Of a DNA stretch of 35,280 bases, positions 13,753-22,239 are shown piece by piece (the stretch's first letter is position 1; every line of letters starts with the position of its first letter). The notes beneath the pieces are model-generated. The model did no database searches. It worked only from the letters and a program-made list of their open reading frames with translations, and was not told the origin of the DNA. The stretch covers positions 32,501 through 67,780 of the forward strand of contig JADJPH010000037.1 of the NCBI GenBank assembly GCA_016713335.1, in the 5' to 3' direction. The translations under genes and the position numbers were made by a program. Source of the DNA: Candidatus Fredericiella danica (lineage in GTDB: Bacteria > Chloroflexota > Anaerolineae > Caldilineales > Caldilineaceae).

Positions 13753-14571
13753 ATGTCAGCAACAATTTCGAAACCAGCGGCGGCGCCAGCCGTCCAGACC
13801 ACGGGCAGTGACTATTTCCGGCAGTTCGCCGTGATTTTCGTGACCGTGCTCACGATTGTCGTCAATGGCCTGGCTACTTCACTGCCCATCAACGGGATTG
13901 CAACCGGTGCGATTTCCGATCAGTTCCCGGTGCTTTTTACGCCGGCCGGCTATGTCTTCTCCATCTGGGGTGTCATCTATCTGGCGCTGATCGCCTATAC
14001 GGTCTATCAAGCGCTGCCGTCGCAGCGTGCCAACCCGCGCCTGCGGGCCATCGGCTGGATCTATGTGGTGAGTGGGCTGGCGAACTCAGGTTGGATCTTC
14101 CTGTGGCACTACTTCCAATTTGGGATCTCGGTCATCGTCATGCTGGTGCTGCTCGCCAGCCTTGTGCTCATCTATCTGCGGCTCTGGCCGAGTCGTAACA
14201 CGGTGTCGCGTGGGGAGTGGTGGACAACCAATCTGGCCTTCAGCATCTACCTAGGGTGGATCACCGTGGCGACGGTCGCCAATATTACGATCTTTCTCTA
14301 TTCGATCGGGTGGAACGGCGGTGGAATCGCACCCGAACTATGGACGATTATGATGTTGGTCATTGCAGCCGCACTCGGCGTCTACTTCGGTCTGCGCCGG
14401 TTCGATGGCGCGTATGTCCTGGTGCTGGTCTGGGCTTTTGTGGGCATTTTTCAGAAGCAGAGCGCGACCCCGCTGGTGGCATGGACCGCGCTCGGGCTGG
14501 CAATTGGCCTCGCTGCCGTCGCAGTGTTCGCATTTGTTCAGGGGCGGCGCACCGCGCAACTGCCGGCTTAG
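13753..14571 (+). CDS. Long TspO/MBR-type (tryptophan-rich sensory) membrane protein
   Basis: This 272-residue integral membrane protein has about eight hydrophobic segments and many Trp residues. It shows the TspO/MBR-like patterns 'TPAGYVFSIWGVIYLALIAY', 'GLANSGWIFLWHY' and 'LAFSIYLGWITVATVANITI'. It is longer than five-helix TspO (~160 residues); such long homologues are often annotated as tryptophan-rich sensory or TspO/MBR proteins. TspO proteins bind porphyrins and sterol-like ligands, and some regulate pigment genes. The start at 13753 is set by a near-perfect AGGAGG (13741-13746) six bases upstream. crtI follows 80 bases downstream on the same strand, suggesting a shared transcript and a role connected with pigments or light/oxidative stress (inference). 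Confidence 0.8.
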   Translation: MSATISKPAAAPAVQTTGSDYFRQFAVIFVTVLTIVVNGLATSLPINGIATGAISDQFPVLFTPAGYVFSIWGVIYLALIAYTVYQALPSQRANPRLRAIGWIYVVSGLANSGWIFLWHYFQFGISVIVMLVLLASLVLIYLRLWPSRNTVSRGEWWTTNLAFSIYLGWITVATVANITIFLYSIGWNGGGIAPELWTIMMLVIAAALGVYFGLRRFDGAYVLVLVWAFVGIFQKQSATPLVAWTALGLAIGLAAVAVFAFVQGRRTAQLPA

Positions 14572-14582
14572 TTCGACCCTTC

Positions 14583-14628
14583 ACCGCAGCCCCGGCCGTT
14601 GCAACATGCGGGGGCCTGGGGCTGCGGT
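14583..14628 (+). other. Intercistronic hairpin between TspO-like gene and crtI
   Basis: ACCGCAGCCCC (14583-14593) and GGGGCTGCGGT (14618-14628) form a perfect 11-base stem with further GGCC/GGGCC pairing inside. No T-tract follows; the crtI ribosome site comes next. It could attenuate or stabilise the shared mRNA. Confidence 0.6.
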
Positions 14629-14651
14629 AACGAAATCGTCAAAGGAAGTGA

Positions 14652-16130
14652 ATGATGGGAAAAAAAGTCATCGTCATTGGGAGTGGATTTGGTGGGCTGG
14701 CGGCTGCGGTGCGGCTGGCGGTGCGCGGGCATGAGGTGCAGCTTTTCGAAAAGCGTGACAAACTGGGTGGCCGCGCCTATGTGTTTGAGACGGCCGGCTT
14801 CAAATTTGACGCCGGCCCCACTGTCATCACGGCGCCCTGGCTGTTTGACGAACTATGGGAAATGACCGGGCGCAAGCGTGAGGACTACGTCAAGTTTGTG
14901 CAGTTGGATCCCTTCTATCGCATCTTCGACCACGCCGGGCGCTATCTGGACTACAACGGCGACCACGACTTTATCCTGAGCGAGATCGACAAGTTCAACC
15001 CGGCCGACAAAGAAGGGTACACCCGGTTTATCGCCTCCACCAAAGACGTCTTCGACAAGGGCATGGGATTAATTGACAAGCCGTTTCTGCATTTTTCCGA
15101 TATGGTGAAGGTGGCGCCCGATCTGGTGCGGCTGCAATCCTATCGCAGCGTCTATGGCTACGTGGAAAAGTATGTCAAGGATGACTTCCTGCGCCGTTGC
15201 TTCTCGTTCCACCCGCTGCTCATCGGTGGCAATCCGCTCGACGCTCCATCGCTCTACGTGTTGATCCATTATCTGGAACGCGAGTGGGGCATTCATTACG
15301 CAATCGGGGGCACCGGGCCAATCGTGCAAGGACTTGGCCAACTCCTGGATGAGTTGAAAGTCGACGTCCGACTGAACACCGAGGCTAAGGAAATCCTGGT
15401 CGATGGCAAACAGGTCACGGGCGTCCGTCTCGCCGATGGCACGGTGCATCAGGCGGATGGGGTCGTCTCCAATGCGGACGGTGCCTGGACCTATCTGAAT
15501 CTGATCCCAAGCAAGGCGCGTCACAAAAACAGCGATCGTTGGGTGAAGAGCAAGCAATACAGCATGTCGCTCTTCGTGATCTACTTTGGCACCAAGAAGC
15601 GCTATGCGGGCGAAGGGAAACTGGCGCATCACAACATTATTTTGAGCGAACGCTACAAGGGATTGCTACGTGAAATCTTTGCGAATGCCGATCTCCCGCC
15701 CGATTACTCGCTCTATCTGCACATGCCGTCAATGACCGACCCGACGATGGCGCCACCCGGAGGCGAGACCTTCTATGTGCTGTCGCCCGTGCCGCATTTG
15801 GAGGCAGACATCGATTGCGCGGTGCAGGAGAAGCCCTACCGCGACGCGATCATGAAGTTTCTTGAAGAGGAATATTTACCCGATCTACAGGCAAATATCG
15901 TGGCCGAGCACTATGTCGACCCGCGCTATTTCCAGAACGAACTCAACAGTTATCTCGGCTCAGCGTTCTCGGTGCAGCCCACGCTGCTGCAGTCCGCCTG
16001 GTTCCGGCCGCACAATGTTTCTGAGGACTTTTCGAATCTCTACTTTGTCGGCGCCGGCACGCACCCAGGGGCAGGGTTACCCGGTGTGCTTTCGTCGGCA
16101 AAGATCGTTGATGGGTTAATGAACGAGTAG
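14652..16130 (+). CDS. crtI: CrtI-type phytoene/carotenoid desaturase
   Basis: This is an FAD-dependent carotenoid oxidoreductase that introduces or shifts double bonds in phytoene-type substrates at the membrane. The N-terminal dinucleotide fold is clear: 'VIVIGSGFGGLAAAVRLA' with the acidic end 'FEKRDKLGGRAYVF', then 'DAGPTVIT'. The CrtI C-terminal signature is 'LYFVGAGTHPGAGLPGVL' with 'SAKIVDGLM'. Length (about 492 residues) is typical. Two adjacent ATGs (14652, 14655) are possible; AAGGAAG (14642-14648) fits the second better. Other CrtI-like enzymes (CrtN, CrtD, CrtO-type) share this fold, and the substrate and number of desaturations cannot be told. No crtB or crtE is in the window. 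It is preceded by the TspO-like gene and followed by a terminator-like hairpin. Confidence 0.92.
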   Translation: MMGKKVIVIGSGFGGLAAAVRLAVRGHEVQLFEKRDKLGGRAYVFETAGFKFDAGPTVITAPWLFDELWEMTGRKREDYVKFVQLDPFYRIFDHAGRYLDYNGDHDFILSEIDKFNPADKEGYTRFIASTKDVFDKGMGLIDKPFLHFSDMVKVAPDLVRLQSYRSVYGYVEKYVKDDFLRRCFSFHPLLIGGNPLDAPSLYVLIHYLEREWGIHYAIGGTGPIVQGLGQLLDELKVDVRLNTEAKEILVDGKQVTGVRLADGTVHQADGVVSNADGAWTYLNLIPSKARHKNSDRWVKSKQYSMSLFVIYFGTKKRYAGEGKLAHHNIILSERYKGLLREIFANADLPPDYSLYLHMPSMTDPTMAPPGGETFYVLSPVPHLEADIDCAVQEKPYRDAIMKFLEEEYLPDLQANIVAEHYVDPRYFQNELNSYLGSAFSVQPTLLQSAWFRPHNVSEDFSNLYFVGAGTHPGAGLPGVLSSAKIVDGLMNE

Positions 16131-16145
16131 AACGTGTCATGCGTA

Positions 16146-16185
16146 TCTCGTGTTGCGTGTTCTGACGGGACTACGCAATACGAGA
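16146..16185 (+). terminator. Hairpin after crtI
   Basis: TCTCGTGTTGCGT (16146-16158) pairs with ACGCAATACGAGA (16173-16185), with one G-T pair in 13. It begins 15 bases after the crtI stop. TATTATTAGG follows shortly, only moderately T-rich. Confidence 0.6.
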
Positions 16186-16263
16186 CAACTATTATTAGGA
16201 GCCAGTTCCTGGCCCATTTCTAGGGAAGATAAGAATGGTTGCTGCCGCGCCGAGGAATAGTGG

Positions 16264-16527
16264 CTAGGCAGCGAAAAGCTTTAGCTGGCAGGTGGCCGCA
16301 TCGTACGTGCGTTGCTTGCTCTCCTGCTCGGCATGGCCCCGGCGCTCGTGATGCTGCCGGCGGACGATCTGCGCCCGTTCGCGACAGTAGGCCTTCACAA
16401 GCTGCTCATGCGACAGTTGCTGGAGTGGCACGCCTGCGACCTTCTGGATTCCCATCCGTTTCAGGCCATCAATCAGTTCTCTCTTGTTGGATGGCACCCA
16501 TACCCGCTCCCCGTCAACGCTTATCAT
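16264..16527 (-). CDS. Small conserved-looking hypothetical protein
   Basis: This 87-residue, basic, probably cytoplasmic protein begins MISVDGERVWVPSNKRELID and ends 'CQLKLFAA'. The start at 16527 is fixed by AAGGAG seven bases upstream; an earlier in-frame Met at 16554 has no such site. The first half ('NKRELIDGLKRMGI', 'LQQLSHEQLVKAYCRERA') looks like two short helical motifs of a kind seen in small DNA-associated or phage-type proteins, and the second half is rich in Arg, Gln and His. No family is recognised with confidence. It stands alone, 170 bases downstream of the LysM gene on the same strand and convergent with crtI. Confidence 0.65.
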   Translation of the reverse strand: MISVDGERVWVPSNKRELIDGLKRMGIQKVAGVPLQQLSHEQLVKAYCRERAQIVRRQHHERRGHAEQESKQRTYDAATCQLKLFAA

Positions 16528-16597
16528 GGCTCGGCTCCTTCGACTACGAACCACGCTTCGGTTGGAATGGTAGGACTAGACTGGTTGCCGTAAGCAG

Positions 16598-16628
16598 CGC
16601 CGGCCCGTTTGGACGGTAATGGCCGGCG
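16598..16628. other. GC-rich hairpin upstream of the small hypothetical gene
   Basis: CGCCGGCC (16598-16605) and GGCCGGCG (16621-16628) form an 8-base perfect stem. It lies between the LysM gene stop and the small gene start. No T-tract follows on the minus strand; on the plus strand TCTTCTCCTTTCT follows. Role unclear. Confidence 0.4.
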
Positions 16629-16697
16629 TCTTCTCCTTTCTGGATTCTATGCTACACCTAATTCGTGCTGTGATCAATGGCTAAATGTTAGAGAGCA

Positions 16698-19600
16698 TTA
16701 TTCTTTTGGCGCAAAGCAGATCTGTTCAGGCGCCAGGGCCGGGTGGTTGTACCCGAAGTGATCGGTGATCTGCCACGAAAGCGTTTCGCGGTCGAAGATC
16801 TTCTGGACTGCGGCGCACGCATCCGCACCGCTGCCACTCTGTTCGAACGCGGCAAGCCAATCGGTCGCCGCTCGGGTGTAGGTCTCGTCGGGCTGCGCTT
16901 CGGTCAAGGTCGCCAGCGTCTGTTTTGCACTCTCGACTGTCCCGCTCAGGGCTTCGGTCTCGATCAGACGGAAGTAGCCCAATCCTTGCAGCAGTTTGAT
17001 CTCCTGGTCGCCAGGAATGCCATAGATGCTGCAGGCGCGCAGCCCAGGTTCCAGCGCACTACGATAGATCTCAGCCGCCAGTCCGTAGCCGAGCACATCG
17101 GCTGCCTGGAGCGCCACATCGCCCTCGATCAGGCGCAAACCGACGCAGTTAAAGCCGGAAGTCTCGCGGTCATAGGTCCAACTGAGCCGGCGGAAAGGTG
17201 CGCCGTCGACACTCTGCCATACCTCTGTATGCGGCACCGATAAGCCGCCCTCGGGTGTGCCACTGACGCCACCCTCCAGCACCAGCACTTTGCCCTTGCC
17301 CGGCGCGCCCGCCGGCAGCTCCTCAAAGCGTGCGGCGCCTTCCGCAATTGTGGCGCCTGGTTCGATGATGGACAGGTAGTCGCCGGACTCGGGATCCCAG
17401 GTCACCACCTGCACCTCTTTGATGCAGAATGTTGAGCAGCCTTCCACCGTCCAGGCCAGGTCAATGCGGTCATCGCCGTTCACATCGCCGGTGGTCACGA
17501 TGGTGGGCTGTCCGAAGACTTCGGGTGAGTACACCAGGTCATAGCCGCCTGCTGCGTTCCCGTGATACAGCAGCACCGCGCCTTGCGCGCCTTCCGGTCC
17601 GAACCCGAGATCGCTGACGATGGTGGGGAGGAACAACGCGTCCTGAATGCCATCGCCGTTGAAATCGTCGAGCAGCATCCCCCCGCGGTCGTCCGCCATC
17701 CCCTCGCACAGCCGCAGCCAGGTCTCAATGATCAGCGCATCGCCGCCGGTGACTTCAATCACCCTGGGCAGCGCTTCAGCATAGTCGTCCAGGTTGATTG
17801 GGCATTCCGGAAGTTCGCCTTCCTGCCCGGCAATGGCGAGCGTTTCCGCGGTTGCCGTGAGGGCTTCTGTTTCGGTCAACGCCTGTGTAGCCTCCGGCGT
17901 TTCGGTTGCGGCTTCGGTCTCCGTCGCTTCCGCGGACGGTGTGGGTTCCGGGATCTCGATGTCCAGGATCGGGCACAGTTGCTCCGGCAGGAAGGTTGGG
18001 TTGGCGTAGCCGTAGTCTGAGATGCCCGCATAAGTTGCAGGATTGTCCTTGGCGAACTGCGTGGCGACGTCGCATGACGCTGCGATCTCGCCGGTCTCCT
18101 GGTAGCTCTGCAGCCAGGCCGCCCCAAATGGTGCAAACGCCGTCTCTGGGAATGCTTGCTGCAACTGGTCAATGCTTTCTGTCGCAATGTCCGGTTGCCC
18201 TTCATCGGCCCCGATCAGCGCCAGCCGGAAGAGGCTGAACCCGCGCAGTTCGTCGAGTTCGTTGTCGTGCTCCCAGCATTTGGTCAGGTTGCGGTTGGTC
18301 ACCGCCTCGGTGTACATCTCTTTGGCCTGGACAAGCCCGATTTCCTTGACGCGTTCGAGGGCTTCGTTGGCATCCAGCACCTTGAAATAGAGACAGTTGC
18401 TGCGGTCGTAGACTTTGTCGAGTAGCGTATACGGGGCGCCGTCAACGCTGCCCCACACTTCGCTGCGGCCCCGTTGCGGGCCGGCGCCTACGCTGCCGTA
18501 AATGCCACCCGTCAATTCGATTTCTTGGCCCCCGGCGGTATCGCGCACATCGTCCAGGCTGACGTCGGCATATGCCATGGTAATGGTTTTGTCCGTCCAA
18601 TCCTGCCATGCCGCGCCGTCCCAACTGCGGATATTGACGGTATCAAAGCAGGTATTGGCACCGCAGGTAGTGTCCACCCAGGCAATATCGAGCTTCTCAT
18701 CGGCGTTGATGTCTTCGGTCGCCAGGATCTGGACCTTGCCGGCCGCGCGGGCGCGGAAGCCCACGCTGAACTTTTCGCCGTCACTGTTGAAGACCAGTAA
18801 ATCGGTCTCGGGCGTGGCGGCGTCTGATTCTGAGTTGATGATGACGACAGCTAGATCTTCCGAGCCATCGCCTGTCCAGTCCGCGCGCTCGACGCCCTCC
18901 TCGGCCAGGGCATTGCACTCCTGCAGGTAACCGATCACGCCCTCAATGCCGCCGCTCGGCGAGTTAATCAGATCAGCCAACAGATCTGGGTAGGCTGCGA
19001 ATTCTGTCGGGCAGGGCGACGGTCCGGCTTCGGTTTCGGCCGCCGGCGGTGTTTCTGCTGCGGCTTCTTCGGTTTCTTCTGGGGTCGCCGCGCTTGTTTC
19101 GGTCGCCGGCGCCTCAGTGGGCACGCCGGTTGGCGTCTCCGTGGGATCCGGGGTTTCGGTCGGCGCAGTGGTAGGCGCCTCGGTAGGCGTTGCCGTCGCG
19201 GTTGCCGGCGGCTGCGGTGTATTCGGTGTGGTGGTCGGCGCAACGGCGCCTGCGACTGGGATGGTCAATTCTTCACCCCGGAAGAGCACCAAGCCGGCGC
19301 GGACAGAGCGCGGATTGGCGGTTTGCAGCAAGTTGGCGGAAAGGCCGAACTTCTGGGCGATGCTGTTCCACGATTCGCCGGCGCCGACAATGTATTTTGT
19401 GGCGCTGCCAGATCCGACTGTCCCGGTCTGTACGCCGGTGGCGCCGGTTGGATTCGACTGGGCCTTGCCTGGGATCGTCAACTTTTCGCCCACCAGCAAC
19501 CATTCGGACGGCCGGATGGCCTGGGGATTGGCGGCTTTCAAGTCAGCAAGCGAGACGCCATTGCGCGCGGCGACGCTGCTCCACGAGTCGCCGACCTGGA

Positions 19601-19772
19601 CGATATAGGTATTCGACGCGCCTGTGGGTGCGGGCGTCGCCGGATCAGCCGTCTGCGCATGCGCAGACGGCGCCGCTACAAAACCGACCAGCAGGAAGAG
19701 CAGGGCCGCAGCCGCGGCGCCTGTCAGCCGCGTAAACATTTGCCGGCGTGCAGTACGGTGTGTGCGAGTCAT
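16698..19772 (-). CDS. Secreted LysM protein with duplicated FG-GAP-like/helical module
   Basis: This exported 1024-residue protein has a signal peptide (about 1-39, ending 'APSAHA'). Two LysM domains follow: 'YIVQVGDSWSSVAARNGVSL' (about 56-102) and 'KYIVGAGESWNSIAQKFG' (about 125-173), which should bind peptidoglycan-like glycans. A Thr/Pro/Glu linker (about 175-255) leads to two homologous ~370-residue modules, each starting 'CP' plus an acidic helix. Each has two Asp-rich, possibly calcium-binding repeats ('DWTGDGSEDLAV' and 'DINADEKLDIAWV'; 'DFNGDGIQDALF' and 'DVNGDDRIDLAW'), a 'SEVWGSVDGAPY' / 'TEVWQSVDGAPF' strand, and a helical half ending 'YGYANPTFLPEQLCP' / 'FGYNHPALAPEQICF'. Cysteines are conserved between copies. 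A second Glu/Thr linker separates them. The start at 19772 is chosen for the G6 ribosome site just upstream. The frame is intact. LysM is certain; the module's function is unknown. Confidence 0.87.
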   Translation of the reverse strand: MTRTHRTARRQMFTRLTGAAAAALLFLLVGFVAAPSAHAQTADPATPAPTGASNTYIVQVGDSWSSVAARNGVSLADLKAANPQAIRPSEWLLVGEKLTIPGKAQSNPTGATGVQTGTVGSGSATKYIVGAGESWNSIAQKFGLSANLLQTANPRSVRAGLVLFRGEELTIPVAGAVAPTTTPNTPQPPATATATPTEAPTTAPTETPDPTETPTGVPTEAPATETSAATPEETEEAAAETPPAAETEAGPSPCPTEFAAYPDLLADLINSPSGGIEGVIGYLQECNALAEEGVERADWTGDGSEDLAVVIINSESDAATPETDLLVFNSDGEKFSVGFRARAAGKVQILATEDINADEKLDIAWVDTTCGANTCFDTVNIRSWDGAAWQDWTDKTITMAYADVSLDDVRDTAGGQEIELTGGIYGSVGAGPQRGRSEVWGSVDGAPYTLLDKVYDRSNCLYFKVLDANEALERVKEIGLVQAKEMYTEAVTNRNLTKCWEHDNELDELRGFSLFRLALIGADEGQPDIATESIDQLQQAFPETAFAPFGAAWLQSYQETGEIAASCDVATQFAKDNPATYAGISDYGYANPTFLPEQLCPILDIEIPEPTPSAEATETEAATETPEATQALTETEALTATAETLAIAGQEGELPECPINLDDYAEALPRVIEVTGGDALIIETWLRLCEGMADDRGGMLLDDFNGDGIQDALFLPTIVSDLGFGPEGAQGAVLLYHGNAAGGYDLVYSPEVFGQPTIVTTGDVNGDDRIDLAWTVEGCSTFCIKEVQVVTWDPESGDYLSIIEPGATIAEGAARFEELPAGAPGKGKVLVLEGGVSGTPEGGLSVPHTEVWQSVDGAPFRRLSWTYDRETSGFNCVGLRLIEGDVALQAADVLGYGLAAEIYRSALEPGLRACSIYGIPGDQEIKLLQGLGYFRLIETEALSGTVESAKQTLATLTEAQPDETYTRAATDWLAAFEQSGSGADACAAVQKIFDRETLSWQITDHFGYNHPALAPEQICFAPKE

Positions 19773-19804
19773 GTTCCCCCCAGAAAGTTCTCTCAGTAAA
19801 TAAA

Positions 19805-19899
19805 GCACGCGGAGGGTGCACAGAGCAATGGCGCCGGAGGCGATTTCTACCTCCTGCCAGCGCCATCATTGCTCTGCGGGCCCTCCGCGTTGAGCGTGC
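19805..19899 (-). terminator. Long hairpin between DUF3048 and LysM genes
   Basis: The ends ACGCGGAGGG (19807-19816) and CCCTCCGCGT (19881-19890) pair. An inner block AGAGCAATGGCGC (19822-19834) pairs with GCGCCAT..TGCTCT (19860-19875, three-base bulge). On the minus strand it follows the DUF3048 stop and precedes GCTTTATTTA, so it fits an intrinsic terminator; its length (~95 bases) also resembles a small non-autonomous element. Confidence 0.6.
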
Positions 19900-19914
19900 G
19901 TTGTTATCTGTCTA

Positions 19915-21054
19915 CTACTGATAACTAATATCCGGAATCTGCTGTACGACCTGAATCCAGCTTTGCCCTGGCTTCAGTGGTACAGGCGCCTCGCCGGGGC
20001 CAAACCAGCGTGGCGGCGCTTCCTGGCTTGCCCGCCAGGTGCCTTCATATACCTTGCCGTCGCGGAAGACGCGGAGGTCGCCAAATTCGTGCAACTTGAT
20101 GTTGACGCCTTTGGTGCCAAGCGTGTCCTCGACGATGTCGGTCAATTCGTGGACCGCAGCCAGCACGACGACATTTTTGGCTACGATGGGCTGGTTGGTG
20201 GCTGGATCGAACTCCTGCGCCCCACCCTGGATCCGGGTGTAGCCGCCCAGGCTGGGATCGTAGCGCCATTCCACATCGTTGCCGCCTGGGTAGGGGATGC
20301 TGATGACGGACGCGTCACCCGCGGCGCCTTCCGGCACTTTCTCATCAAAGGCGAAGCCGGGCTTGCTCCAGTCGATCACAATGCCCTGATCGACCAGCCA
20401 TTGGCGGACGCCCAGCGTCCGCGCCTGCATGCGCGTCCGATAGTCACTACCAAGGCTGTCGAAGTAGAGCGTTTGTGACGGATCGTCGAGGTCTGCATCC
20501 AGATATGGGAAGCCAACCTCGTTTTTGAGCAGGTAACGGATGGCATCGCTGCCGCCGGAGCATGCCAGCACGCCGCCATACATCTGTACCATCCAGATGT
20601 TCGGGTAGCGGGCGGATCGCACCGGCCCCACGCGGTCTGCGTCCTGGCTCTGATAAATCGCGGTGAGGCGCGTCAGCGAAAAGCCATCGACGATGTACTC
20701 ATAAACCAGGTCCGCCATGCTAAGGCCCCAGTGCGCGGCGCGGCCGGCCGCATCATTGTTGATACAAATGAAGATGGGCGGCTGTTTGAGCCTGGCGGGG
20801 TCATCCACCGGAAGCCCTGTAAACGGTGCGATGTTTGCCGGCAGTGGGGTCGGGGTCGCGGTCGATGCCGGTGTTGGCGTTGCCAACTGGATTGCGATTG
20901 TCGGCGTCGGCGGCGCGGCTGTGGGCGCTGCGGCGGCCGCCATGGGCGTCTTGGTCGGTGTAGCGGTAGGTTCCGGTCCGGCGCCGCCACAGGCGGTGAG
21001 CACGACGGAAGCGATCAGCATCAGTGGGAAGAGTCGGGTCAGGCGTTGGCGCAT
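19915..21054 (-). CDS. DUF3048 (YerB-type) lipoprotein
   Basis: This 379-residue protein has a lipoprotein signal ('LMLIASVVLTAC', cysteine about 22) and a Thr/Pro/Ala linker ('PTATPTKTP', 'TPTPASTATPTP') to about residue 74. The DUF3048 domain follows: 'FTGLPVDD', 'PIFICINNDAAGRAAHWGLS', 'ADLVYEYIVDGFSLTRLTAIY', 'VGPVRSARYPNI', with the C-terminal lobe 'VVVLAAVHELTD', 'GDLRVFRDGKVYEGTW', 'PGQSWIQVV'. The family is known from Bacillus YerB; its molecular role is unknown. The ATG at 21054 is preferred over a TTG at 21066; neither has a strong ribosome site. It lies 87 bases downstream of the response regulator and upstream of the LysM protein, all on the minus strand, so a cell-envelope group is suggested. 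Confidence 0.93.
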   Translation of the reverse strand: MRQRLTRLFPLMLIASVVLTACGGAGPEPTATPTKTPMAAAAAPTAAPPTPTIAIQLATPTPASTATPTPLPANIAPFTGLPVDDPARLKQPPIFICINNDAAGRAAHWGLSMADLVYEYIVDGFSLTRLTAIYQSQDADRVGPVRSARYPNIWMVQMYGGVLACSGGSDAIRYLLKNEVGFPYLDADLDDPSQTLYFDSLGSDYRTRMQARTLGVRQWLVDQGIVIDWSKPGFAFDEKVPEGAAGDASVISIPYPGGNDVEWRYDPSLGGYTRIQGGAQEFDPATNQPIVAKNVVVLAAVHELTDIVEDTLGTKGVNIKLHEFGDLRVFRDGKVYEGTWRASQEAPPRWFGPGEAPVPLKPGQSWIQVVQQIPDISYQ

Positions 21055-21141
21055 AACAATGATCAAGATTGGTTGCGTGCGTAGGATAAAGTCACTGGGC
21101 GAAGCATAGCCGGAAAGCCGGGAAGACGCAAGCGCATCGAC

Positions 21142-21785
21142 CTACCTGCGACTCTTCTGGTTGAGGAGGTGCATCATCAGTTGGCTGCGGGTCTCAAAGC
21201 CCATTTTTTGCACGACATTGTGGATATGCGTGCGCACCGTCGTTTCACCGATTTGTAAGTCGCGGGCAATGTCTGTATTGGAAGCGCCGGCCGCGACGCG
21301 GTCGAGGACCTCCTGTTCCCGTGGGGTGAGTGGTTCGATGGTTGTTGCCGAACTTTGAGATTGACGCTGTCTCAGGCTGTTTGCAAGTTTGCTCGCGGCG
21401 TGGGGCGAGAGATAGGCGCGCCCCACGCCAACTTCACGAATGGCAAACAAGATCTCGTCGCGATCCGAATCTTTGAGCAAATATCCCAGTGCCCCTGCGA
21501 GGATCGCCTCTGCGACCTTGTCCTCGGCAATTGAACTGGTCAGGACCAATGTATGCGTTTCTGGGTTCGCCGCGGCGATCTGTTCAATGACCTGCATCCC
21601 TTCGACGACCGGAATATAGAGGTCAACCACGGCAACGTCCGGGTTGAGCGCCAACGTCTGGATCACAGCGTCCTTGCCATTGTCCACTTCGGCCACGAGT
21701 TGGAGGTCAACCTCATCCTCGATGATGGTGCGGAGGGCCGTGCGCATCAGCGGGTGATCGCCGCAAAAAGTCCTACCCTATCCAT
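21142..21785 (-). CDS. NarL/FixJ-type response regulator (frameshift near start)
   Basis: This regulator has a receiver domain and a LuxR-type helix-turn-helix. The receiver shows the phospho-acceptor Asp in 'VAVVDLYIP', Ser/Thr in 'LVLTSS' and Lys in 'YLLKDS'. The DNA-binding part is 'LTPREQEVLDRVAAGASNTD' onward, with 'TVRTHIHNVVQKMG'. The open frame begins only at 21747 ('MRTALRTIIEDE'), cutting off the first strand. In the next frame the sequence reads 'MDRVGLF' from the ATG at 21785; one missing T in the T-run at about 21765-21769 would give 'MDRVGLFCGDHPLMRTALR', the expected start with the acidic pocket. An AGGA lies suitably before 21785. It is the likely partner of the histidine kinase at 22240-24473, although an opposing gene separates them. 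Only 32 bases separate its start from that gene. Confidence 0.9.
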
Positions 21786-21817
21786 AAATGATCCTGTCAA
21801 GAGGAGCAATTCGCGCC

Positions 21818-22192
21818 ATGCCCGCAACGGTTTACGGACCGTCTCTTGTGATTGCATTACTTGCCATTCGGCCAGGGTGGTGGTGCAATGCGCTGACGGC
21901 GTATTTACAGGCATTTCCGCAATTGCGGATAGTGGCCGCGCCTCTCAAATTGGATGAAATCCTGGTGATGCTGGATACGACTTCCGCGCAGACGCTGGTG
22001 CTTGAGGCAACTGTCTGCACTCCCCACCTACCATTCGCATTGCAGGTGTTGCATACCACTCATCCAGATCTTAACATCGTTATTATCGCGGATACGCTCG
22101 GCGAATACCAGATGGCAGAGCAGGGCGGAGTCGACACGGTGTTGCTGAAGTCAAACCTGCTCGGTGCGCTGGATCCGGCCATTTTTCTGTAA
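21818..22192 (+). CDS. Stand-alone degenerate receiver (pseudo-receiver) domain protein
   Basis: This 124-residue protein has the strand/helix order of a CheY-like receiver but lacks its key acids. Strand 1 'LVIALLAI' has no acidic pair. The phospho-acceptor position is Glu63 in 'TLVLEATV', a change that can mimic phosphorylation. Strand 4 is 'NIVIIAD'. The conserved lysine is kept (Lys111 in 'TVLLKSN'). The helix 'WWCNALTAYLQAFPQLRIVA' matches NarL-type receivers. No output domain follows. GAGGAG (21801-21806) lies 11 bases before the ATG at 21818, a little far. It is transcribed opposite to, and lies between, the kinase (stop at 22240, convergent) and the regulator (start at 21785, divergent). 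A modulating role in that system is inferred from position only. Confidence 0.72.
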   Translation: MPATVYGPSLVIALLAIRPGWWCNALTAYLQAFPQLRIVAAPLKLDEILVMLDTTSAQTLVLEATVCTPHLPFALQVLHTTHPDLNIVIIADTLGEYQMAEQGGVDTVLLKSNLLGALDPAIFL

Positions 22193-22239
22193 CATACTGC
22201 AAGCCTGAGACTGTGGCCCTCACGGCGCCGGTGAACTGA

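Noticed and set aside
16131..16263. tRNA gene in the crtI downstream gap
   Set aside because: The only pairing is one simple 13-base hairpin; no cloverleaf or T-loop GGTTCRA block.
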